This document shows, piece after piece, positions 1 through 7,198 of a stretch of 32,166 nt of DNA; position 1 is the stretch's first letter; each line of letters begins with the position of its first letter. Origin of the DNA: Bacteroidia bacterium (GTDB lineage: Bacteria; Bacteroidota; Bacteroidia; Bacteroidales; CAJPTX01); assembly GCA_905373475.1 (NCBI GenBank), contig CAJPTC010000031.1, positions 1 to 32,166 of the forward strand, read 5' to 3'. Both the position numbers and the translations under genes were made by a program. The notes under the pieces were generated by a model. That model searched no databases. It was not told where the DNA came from and saw nothing but the letters and a program-made list of their open reading frames with translations.

Positions 1-2
1 CT

Positions 3-698
3 CCGTCTCTCTCCGATTACCGCTATACAGGGAAGATATACCCACAGGAGAAGGATGTGCTGAGCCTTATCGGGCAAAACCTTATCATCAATATTGATGA
101 CTAGCTCAAAGCCCTCAATAAACGGGACGAGAATGAACTGAAGAACCTCATTACCTGTCCGCAGGTGAAGTACCGTATGCCTTACGAGAAGCATATCGAG
201 GAACGACCGCACTTAGCAAGTTTTGTGGCTTCGGTCAATGGCAACGACTTCCTCACTGACCCGACAGGAAGCAGACTATTCCTGCCTTTTGAGGTGCTGG
301 CGATAGAGATAGACAGAGCCAAGAGCATTCCGATGGATGCCGTTTACAGCGAAGCCAAGAAACGATTGAACGAAGGGTTTCGCTATTGGTTCAATGATGA
401 AGAGATTGCCGAGTTGCATAGAAACAGCGAAGCCTTCCAAGTCTATACGACAGAGATGGAATTGTTGCTCCGCTATTTCACCTTTCCCACGGAAGCGGAG
501 ACGGCAACGAAACGCTTCTATATGACCAATTCGGAGATAGTGGGTTACCTCTCCTGCTATACCCGACAGCAGCTCTCTTCCAAGCGGATGGGGGAAGTCT
601 TGCGAAAGGCTGGCTATACGAGAGAGTGTCGCAGGATAAACGGCAATCCCGTATATGTCTATGCCGTCCGTAAGATTTACCCCGAGCAACCGCCATAG
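3..698 (+). pseudogene. VapE/DUF3874-family protein, 5'-partial, interrupted by in-frame TAG
   Basis: The frame is open from the left edge to 698 except for a TAG at 102-104. Before the stop it reads SDYRYTGKIYPQEKD and LIINIDD, the Walker B region of VapE/VirE-like P-loop proteins. After it comes LKALNKRDENELKNLIT, then PHLASFVASVNGNDFLTDP and SRLFLPFEV, all typical of the family. The last 100 or so residues match the DUF3874 C-terminal domain found in Bacteroides elements. A single substitution such as GAG to TAG would explain the stop, since the residue after the Walker B aspartates is expected to be acidic. Translation restarting at the GTG at 165 would give only a C-terminal piece without the ATPase core. 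These proteins usually lie beside a primase and a relaxase, as here. The family assignment is firm; its exact role in element replication is not settled. Confidence 0.75.
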
Positions 699-777
699 CA
701 CCCTGTTGTTACCAACCTCTTTGTAATACTCTTTTCTTTCCTATTCTCCTTACTACATTACTACAACTAAGGATAAT

Positions 778-934
778 ACAGTGAAAGAGAAAGGATTGCA
801 GGAGGTGTCCATCTTGCGACACGGCTTACTACCATCTTTCTACGCTTCTACGGCAGAATGAATGAGAAAAAGCGTAGACAGGAGATGTAGAAGGATAAAA
901 CCGAATGAAGTGTTACACTTTTCTCTTTCACTGT
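778..934. repeat. Perfect 15-bp inverted repeat enclosing nested hairpins
   Basis: The gap between the first two element genes (699-1010) has no credible gene. ACAGTGAAAGAGAAA at 778-792 is the exact reverse complement of 920-934. Inside lie TCTACGCTT (839-847) with its complement AAGCGTAGA (870-878), and GTGTC/GACAC arms near 815-831. The whole can fold as one long closing stem with inner hairpins. It could be a structured RNA leader for the downstream primase gene, a replication origin of the element, or a small inserted element. No target duplication flanks it. Confidence 0.6.
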
Positions 935-1010
935 CAATCATTTATCCGAGTGTCGAAGGGTAGTAAGATGAAAAAGGGGAAAGTTCCAAAAAGAGAAAAC
1001 AGAACGAATA

Positions 1011-2002
1011 ATGAAATATCAAACAATGAATATGAATAATCCCAATCCAACGATAACAGCAATGAACAACGAATATTACAACCTGCAATACATCAAGGCG
1101 ATACCGATAGAGAACTACCTGCACGCTTGCGGCATCGAACCTGCCAAACGTTACAACGGCTACACCCTTTATCACGCACCCTACCGAGAGGACCCCAATG
1201 CCAGCCTGAAAGTGGACTTTCGGCAAAACCTGTGGCATGATTACGGGATAAGCCAAGGTGGAAGCATCATTGACCTTGTAATGCGGATGCAAGGATGCGG
1301 TGCCTACGAAGCAATGGCACATCTTGCCGAAGGAAAAGCGATAACCCTCGCTTCCTCTTCCTTTCATCGTGAAACTCACACAGAGCAGATAAGAGGTGAA
1401 CAGCGACCAAGTAATGTAAGGCGTATTCTCTTCATCAGCGAAGAGTTGCCCCTGTATCTGCAAAACTATCTTCGAGAGGTACGCAGGATAGACCTTGCCG
1501 TGGCAAGTCCTTATCTCCGTCATATTCGCTACGAAGTAGGAGGACGAGAGTATTCTGCCATCGGCTTTGCCAATCGTGCAGGAGGATACGAACTTCGAGA
1601 TGACAAGACGTTCAAGGGAACAATCGCCTCAAAGGACATATCCGTGATTGCAGAAGAAGCGAGCAACGCTCCTCTCTGTATCTTTGAGGGGGTATGGACT
1701 TCCTTTCCTATCTCACGATGAAAGGGAAAGAAACTGCACCTTGCCTTGTACTGAACTCCGTCAGCAATCTTCCACGAGCCATCGCCTATCTCCACGAGAA
1801 CGGCATCGACTCCGTTCGAGCTTTCCTTGACAACGACCAAGCAGGACGACAAGCCCTCAAATCTTTACAATCGGCAGGCATCAGTGTGGAGGATATGAGT
1901 CGGCACTATGCCCGTTACAAAGACCTCAACGACTATCACGTTGCCCAAAGAACAGGGCAAAAACAGGTGATGCCACCTCCTAAACGAGGACTTAGACGAT
2001 AA
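1011..2002 (+). pseudogene. Toprim/DnaG-like primase of mobilizable element, frameshifted
   Basis: The N-terminal part (1011 to about 1691) reads YIKAIPIENYLHACGIEP, LYHAPYREDPNASLKVDF and LWHDYGISQGGSIIDLV. This is the CHC2-like N-terminal region of the primase-like proteins carried by Bacteroidales mobilizable elements. The Toprim core follows in another frame: MDFLSYLTMKGKE from 1694, then FLDNDQAGRQALKSL, which carries the conserved acidic metal site. The break falls in the G run at 1688-1692. Family members read IFEG-F-MDFLSY, and here two bases stand where the third codon is expected, so one base is missing. Without repair the first product stops at 1721 and loses the catalytic Toprim residues. 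The intact gene would encode about 330 residues. The start at 1011 was chosen as the first ATG of the frame; ATGs at 1026 and 1032 are alternatives. Confidence 0.78.
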
Positions 2003-2079
2003 AGCAAAAGAGAGCAAATAACATTATTCTACCATCAGGTATTCAAAGATGCAGGAAATAAAATGTATGCGAATAAACG

Positions 2080-2279
2080 GCTTTGTTTCGATAGCTATGG
2101 CAGTTCCTTAGAACAGCAAGTTTGCAGAGCCAAACTTAGAAACAAAGCGTGCAGGCATTCACAGAATGCAACGTAACAAGAAAGAAGGACGAACAGGGCG
2201 GAGCGGACATTTCGAGAAATGCCATAGCTCATTAGGGTATTTTCTTCACGCTGCACTTCGTTATCGCTAAAAATACCCT
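2080..2279. other. Candidate oriT / structured region upstream of relaxase
   Basis: The gap 2003-2333 has no convincing gene but holds several exact inverted repeats. GCTTTGTTTC (2080-2089) pairs with 2139-2148. AAGTTTG (2118-2124) pairs with CAAACTT (2131-2137). AGCTATGGCA (2093-2102) pairs with 2220-2229. GCATTC (2155-2160) pairs with 2164-2169. AGGGTATTTT (2234-2243) pairs with 2270-2279. MobV relaxases usually act at an oriT just upstream of their own gene, and such origins are rich in inverted repeats. The position fits, but no known nick sequence was recognised. Confidence 0.45.
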
Positions 2280-2333
2280 CCTGAGCCAAGGGACTTCGCC
2301 CCTTTGGATACCCCTTAAAGCAATATTCATCTT

Positions 2334-3581
2334 ATGGGCTACGCCGTATTACATATAGACAAGGCGAGAAGCAACGACTCGGGAAATACCGCTCATATAG
2401 CGCGGACATATACCCCGAGTAACGTTGATACTTCTCGCACACACCTGAACAGGGAATTGGTGCAATTCCCTGCAAATGTAACCAACCGTAGCGAAGCGAT
2501 AGAACATCGCATCGCCACAGCCGGTATCTACCGAAAGGTAGCAAAGAACCAAGTCAAAGCCATGCGCTTTATCCTGTCGAGTTCACCAGAGGATATGGCT
2601 CGTATAGAGCAGGAAGGACGCCTGTACGAGTGGTGTGATGAATCGATGGATTGGCTTCGCTCCACTTTCGGGGCGGACAACGTGGTCGCTGCCACGCTGC
2701 ACGCAGATGAGGAAACGCCCCATATTCACGCCACGGTCGTTCCGATTGTCACGGGTGAAAGAAGGAAAGCCAAAGAGGAAGCCGAAAACGGTAAGCGGAA
2801 ATACAAGACGAAGAAGAACAAGGTACGGCTTTGTGCCGATGATGTGCTTACGCCCAAGAAACTGGAGCAGTACCAGACGGACTATGCCAAGCGGATGCAA
2901 CGATTCGGGTTGGAACGGGGCGTACACGGCTCGGTAGCCAAGCACCGTACCACGATGGAGTATTACAAGGAAATCCTCAAATCCACGAAGGAGAAGAAAG
3001 TCCAAGAAGCAGAACTCACAGCCAAGATAAAGGAATTGGAGAAGCAGGCAGGTAAGCTCCGAATGAAAGGCACGCTGTACTCCCTCTTTGGCAACTCCGA
3101 ACTCGACAAGGCAGAGAAGCGTATTGCAGACTTGGAACAGGAAGCCGAACGGCAACGGTATCTTTCGGAAAAGGAGAAAAACGAAATACGAAAGGAAGTC
3201 GTTCTCTTGCAGGACACGGTCAAGGGAAGGGACAGAGCCATTGCCGAATTGAAAGAAACCGTGCAGGTTTATGAGGAAGAGCGGAATTGGATAAAACGTT
3301 TTTTCAATGGCTTCTATCAATTGCTGAACATTCGTCTGATGCCCCGAAAGATGGATTTCTCTGACGACAGAATAGCGGAGATATATCGCACGGAGACTCC
3401 CCAGCGAGGTACGGCTAAAGCCTATTCGGGGCTGTACAAGAGAGAGTTTACGGAAGAGGACAGCGAAATCCGTATCATCAAGAATGAGAAGAAGCGACCT
3501 CTTCTAACTATCAACGGGCTTCGCATTACCGATTGGTGTAAACAGAAATGGAAACAGCTTATCAATCGTAACCGCTCGTAA
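2334..3581 (+). CDS. MobV/Pre-family relaxase
   Basis: A 415-residue protein of the Mob/Pre (plasmid recombination enzyme) family, which nicks one strand at oriT and pilots it during conjugative mobilization. The N-terminal 210 residues form the relaxase domain. It starts MGYAVLHIDKARSND, carries the Arg41-rich QFPAN region, and has the metal-binding signature HADEETPHIH with His123, His130 and His132. The region from about 212 to 320 is highly charged and predicted to be a coiled coil (EKKVQEAELTAKIKELEKQ), as in family members. It is the only intact gene of the element. The ATG at 2334 follows an A+T-rich leader without a clear Shine-Dalgarno site, which is normal in Bacteroidota. A run of nine T at 3594-3602 just after the stop could end transcription. 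The relaxase cannot transfer itself and needs a conjugation apparatus supplied elsewhere. Confidence 0.92.
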   Translation: MGYAVLHIDKARSNDSGNTAHIARTYTPSNVDTSRTHLNRELVQFPANVTNRSEAIEHRIATAGIYRKVAKNQVKAMRFILSSSPEDMARIEQEGRLYEWCDESMDWLRSTFGADNVVAATLHADEETPHIHATVVPIVTGERRKAKEEAENGKRKYKTKKNKVRLCADDVLTPKKLEQYQTDYAKRMQRFGLERGVHGSVAKHRTTMEYYKEILKSTKEKKVQEAELTAKIKELEKQAGKLRMKGTLYSLFGNSELDKAEKRIADLEQEAERQRYLSEKEKNEIRKEVVLLQDTVKGRDRAIAELKETVQVYEEERNWIKRFFNGFYQLLNIRLMPRKMDFSDDRIAEIYRTETPQRGTAKAYSGLYKREFTEEDSEIRIIKNEKKRPLLTINGLRITDWCKQKWKQLINRNRS

Positions 3582-3718
3582 CGGCTGTAATTGTTTTTTT
3601 TTCTTTCACCGACAAGAAGAAAAACAAGAAAAGACGCTCACATACCCTCATAAATGTTTACCTTTACAAGCAAATAAATGTAAACTACGCATTTTAAGCA
3701 ATTCTGTACTTATTGATT

Positions 3719-4633
3719 ATGGCAATGCGAGTAAGTCTTAAGGAATTAATCCAAAGTTCAATTGTTTTGCAGTATCATCTACCTCATGATATTGCAGATA
3801 AGCACATTTCATGCTCATGTATTTCAACAGAAAAAGATTATTGTTTACATCAAAATGGGACCAATATTGATATAGCAAACATAATCTATAATGGAATAGT
3901 TGAGTATGCTTATAGTGATAATGAAATAGATTTAACTCAGCTTGACAAGCTCCAAATAAGAGCATTATTAAGCAAACTAAAATTTGCCCCAAGTGCTTCA
4001 GAAAGTATTCAGCTGGGGTATGGTTTTCAAGGCGAAGTTATGCTTCATCTTCTCCTTAGTCATTTTTTTCATGCAGAAAAGGCACTTGCTAGAGGATATT
4101 TATACTCTGCTTTAGAAAATGCTGAGACTAAAGGTTATGATTCATATTTGATGGTAGAAGACAATCAAACAATATTTCTACTTTTTGGAGAAGCAAAATT
4201 TTACTTGGATGGATATAAAAGGTCGTTAGACTCTATATTTGATAATATTAACAAAGCTCTTTCTGATTCTTACTTCAATCGGAATTTTATTGCGATGGAA
4301 AACCACTATGAACATATTGAGCCGAAGAGTAGAATTCGACAAATTATTGATCAATGGCGAGCTGACCCATTGATAAATATGGCAAAAGAAGCCAGTCGAC
4401 ACAATATACACCTTGTATATCCGATGCTAGTTATCTTTGATGATAAAATGACTGTATACGATGATCTCATAATGGGTATAATATCATATATTCAAACCAA
4501 ATATAGTGCTGTGCAACCTACACTAACAATTCCATATACAATCTTTTTCTTGTTTTTTCATGTGGATAATAGTCGTATTATTAAGACACAAGTTTTGCAA
4601 TGGATAAATCAAAAGCAGCAGCTGATGCCGTAA
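3719..4633 (+). CDS. hamA: Hachiman defence protein HamA (DUF1837 nuclease)
   Basis: About 304 residues from the ATG at 3719 (ATG 3725 and TTG 3713 are alternatives). The protein fits DUF1837/HamA, the effector of the Hachiman anti-phage system. It has a GEVMLHLLL segment near residue 105, GYDSYLMV around Asp141, and LFGEAKFYLDGY with Glu158-x-Lys160, together a PD-(D/E)XK-like nuclease signature. The last 34 bases overlap the start of hamB, so the two are translationally coupled, the usual Hachiman arrangement. Base composition is far more A+T-rich than the core genes from 9118 on, which suggests transfer. GTTTAC at 3656-3661 and GTAAAC at 3680-3685 form a short inverted repeat upstream that might be an operator. 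Known: HamA degrades DNA when released by HamB. Inferred: the same job here, from family and gene order. Confidence 0.85.
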   Translation: MAMRVSLKELIQSSIVLQYHLPHDIADKHISCSCISTEKDYCLHQNGTNIDIANIIYNGIVEYAYSDNEIDLTQLDKLQIRALLSKLKFAPSASESIQLGYGFQGEVMLHLLLSHFFHAEKALARGYLYSALENAETKGYDSYLMVEDNQTIFLLFGEAKFYLDGYKRSLDSIFDNINKALSDSYFNRNFIAMENHYEHIEPKSRIRQIIDQWRADPLINMAKEASRHNIHLVYPMLVIFDDKMTVYDDLIMGIISYIQTKYSAVQPTLTIPYTIFFLFFHVDNSRIIKTQVLQWINQKQQLMP

Positions 4634-6913
4634 AGCTTATTAACCAAGCTAAGGAAGATTCAAATTTGCAGCCTTTAATGATTAAGGCTGTTTGTTCTTT
4701 TTTTGACATTATGAAAGGAAAAGAGTTATCTCAGGCGGATAGACTCTTCTTGCATTATCTTGCTAACCAAGCAGGTCTCCCCCAGTATTATTATCCGATG
4801 CTGAATGTTGGAGAATACGTTGATGAAGAGGTTACTTTGCAGACCTTTTCAAATTATATCAATGAAAGCAGCTTGATAGTTGGCGAAGGTGTCATGTTGC
4901 ATCGCTACCAGAAAGAACTCTTGGAAAGATTCAAGAGAGGGCAGAGAAATCGTATTTTTCTGAGTGCTTCAACATCTTTCGGAAAGACATTCTTGATATA
5001 CGAGATTGTAAGGAAGATGGAATATACTAATGTTGCATTTATTTTTCCCACCCTTTCTCTTCTTTCTGAGAACTTGTTTAAGATTCATTTATCGCCTGAA
5101 TATAAGTGGGTAAAGGATAACTATGTGATTCATACACTCAGTGATAAAGAGGAAATAAGCGGACGGAATCTTTTTATTTTTACTCCAGAACGATTCTTGT
5201 CTTTTTTGGATAAGAACAAAGAAATTCAATTGGATTTTGTATTTGTAGATGAGATATATAAGCTTGATAATGGTTTTATCATAGACGAGGTGTCTCAAGA
5301 GAATGAGCGAGATGTGGCGTACAGGATAGCTTTGCACGAATTGCTAAAGACCCCGCATGTTGATTCTTTACTTACAGGTCCATATATAGCACTCCCAACC
5401 GAAGATAAAAAAGATGCACAATTCTCATTTAAAACTTTCCTTGACTATTATGATTTTGCTATTGTCAACTACAATCACTACGAAATAGTGAATAAGGTGG
5501 AGGTCTTTGCAGAAACAGCATCAACCATTGAAATTGATAACACGTTTCACTTGACATTTACAAATAAGACTAAGAGTGCTCGCATTGTCCAACTTGTTAC
5601 ACAACTTTTAAATCGAGGAGAAAATGCTATAGTCTATTGCAGTACAAAAGCTTCGACAGAAAAATATGCTAAAATTTTAATTAATAAAAATAATTACATC
5701 AAAGATGTTGATTCCGAAAAAGTAATCAGGCTTACAAACCATATAGATAGTTTATTTGCGAACGGGGGGGGGAGCACAATGGATTGTTTCAAAAGCATTA
5801 AAAAAAGGAATTGGTATACACCACGGTTCAGTTCCAAAGTATATACAGCAGGAAATTATTTCACTGTTTAATCAGAATATTTTAAAGATCCTAATATGTA
5901 CTACTACTATCACAGAGGGGGTAAATACCACAGCTAAAAACGTGATAGTGCTTTCTGGAAAAAAAGGAACGAAAGACTTAAAAAAGTTTGATGCACAGAA
6001 CATAGAGGGGCGAGCTGGTAGATTTATGCAGCATTATCAAGGGCGGGTCTTTATTCTAGATAAAAATTTTGCGGATCGAATGAACGAAGAGGACGAATTG
6101 TTGCAACATAAGTTTTTTGACAAGAATATTGATAAAAAAGATGTGGATATTGTTCTATCAGATTCCAATTATCTCACAATCGAGCAAGAAAATAGGAAAA
6201 AGCAGTTAGAGGCTATCAAAGAAAGTGGAATAATGCCTAAAGCATGTTTTGAGGAGTTTAGAACAATATCATATGATGACAAGATTTATTTGTACAATAC
6301 AATTGCTCGCTTTTCAACAACAGATCATGAAAAGATAACAGAGTTAATAAGACGTTACGTTGGCCAAAGGAAGTCTTATCTTCCTGGTCTTGAACTTATA
6401 TGTCAAACTATCCGTCCAATTATCAAAAATGACAATTTACGTTTTTATGTAGAGAACGGAAATGATCAGTCTGGTAACTGTTATCTTGTTGGTATGATTT
6501 CTGTTTTTATTTCTAAAGGATTTTCAGGCTCGGTAAATTATTATATTAGAAAAGAAGGGGATGTGGATAAGGGAGTTAGAAAGGCTGCTAATTTTGTTTT
6601 TAATATGCTCCGTTACCAAGTAGTAAAATATTTCGGTTTATTTAATTTGCTCTACAAACAATTTGAATCAACTCGCAAGGGTGTAAATGTTGATGAAGTT
6701 AATGGCATTGAAGCGTTATTACTCAGGCTTGAATATAGTGCAGATACAAGATTAGGAAGACAGGTTAGTGACATTGGTGCATCTTTTAATGTGGTGAAAT
6801 ACTATGATGTAAAAGAGAATAATCCAGATGATCGCGAGCTTATTGGAAAATATTATAACCAGCTGGATGATTATGAGAAATACAATGTCGCAAGAATAGA
6901 TCAGATATTATAA
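4600..6913 (+). pseudogene. hamB: Hachiman helicase HamB, split by frameshift at poly-G tract
   Basis: The first frame (4600-5871, 423 residues) carries Walker A STSFGKT at residues 124-130, TLSLLSENL, FTPERFL and the DExx-box FVDEIY at 217-220. The second frame, open to 6913, carries the helicase C-terminal half: GIGIHHGSVPKYIQQEII, TTTITEGVNTTAKNVIVLSG and motif VI NIEGRAGRF. The frames meet at nine G (5764-5772). Deleting one G gives N-G-G-G-A-Q-W and a continuous 770-residue protein. This is superfamily 2 architecture matching HamB, the DNA-sensing helicase that restrains and activates HamA. As written, the product would lack motifs IV-VI and be inactive. The clean position in a homopolymer suggests reversible slipped-strand switching, but a sequencing error or fixed mutation is also possible. 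The start at 4600 overlaps hamA. Confidence 0.83.
5764..5772 (+). repeat. Poly-G tract (G9), candidate phase-variation switch in hamB
   Basis: Nine consecutive G inside an otherwise A+T-rich coding region. Nine places the downstream helicase half out of frame; eight (or five or eleven) would put it in frame. Poly-G tracts of this length are classic slipped-strand sites. Confidence 0.75.
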
Positions 6914-7198
6914 CATTTGATAGGAGGTTCGAAGTATAATCTCAACTTTAGAAAGCTCAATAAGAATCGGAATGAATTAATAGTTCAGATCACATATAAG
7001 GAAGGATACTTTATTCCAAAACATTGAGGTCTCAATATAATGAATCAAAAGAGTTCTCTCTTTTTAGCGAAATTTTGTATATTTGCGACCGAAATGGTGA
7101 GCGTTTTTTGGCTATTCAAAACAATGTACCTCAAAGCACTCCGCTCATTTCTAAATCGTTACCAGTCCACCTTCCCTGAAATGGTAACACTCTACTCT
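6914..7198. other. Spacer between hamB and truncated methylase gene
   Basis: No credible gene was found. It holds ATTGAG-GT-CTCAAT (7023-7036), a promoter-like element (7078-7085) and an inverted repeat GTTACCA (7158-7164) / TGGTAAC (7182-7188). The last lies just past the stop of the minus-strand methylase gene, but it has no T run on that strand. The stretch probably contains the junction at which the methylase gene lost its 3' half. Confidence 0.5.
7078..7085 (+). promoter_or_regulatory. Orphan Bacteroidota -7 element TATATTTG
   Basis: TATATTTG matches the Bacteroidota -7 consensus TAnnTTTG exactly and is identical to the element before nqrA. No clear TTTG -33 box precedes it. It points into a 37-codon frame (7094-7210) that looks like no gene and into the 3' end of the opposing methylase gene. 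Confidence 0.35.

Larger units (their letters stand above)
1..3602. mobile_element. Remnant of a Bacteroidales mobilizable element (left end outside window)
   Basis: Three adjacent plus-strand genes form the usual replication and mobilization set of Bacteroidales mobilizable elements: a VapE/DUF3874 protein, a Toprim primase-like protein and a MobV/Pre relaxase. The first two are broken and the relaxase is open. No integrase, terminal repeat or target duplication is visible, so neither boundary is fixed. The right limit given here is the poly-T run of nine T (3594-3602) after the relaxase. The A+T-rich defence genes that follow could be cargo of the same element or an independent arrival. Confidence 0.7.

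Noticed and set aside
942..1523. 193-codon minus-strand frame opposite the primase gene
   Set aside because: It has no family features and mirrors the codon pattern of the plus-strand primase, which is clearly real.
2583..3320. 245-codon minus-strand frame opposite the relaxase gene
   Set aside because: Shadow of the MobV coding region; its Leu/Phe-rich sequence is the usual antisense of Lys/Glu-rich coiled-coil codons.
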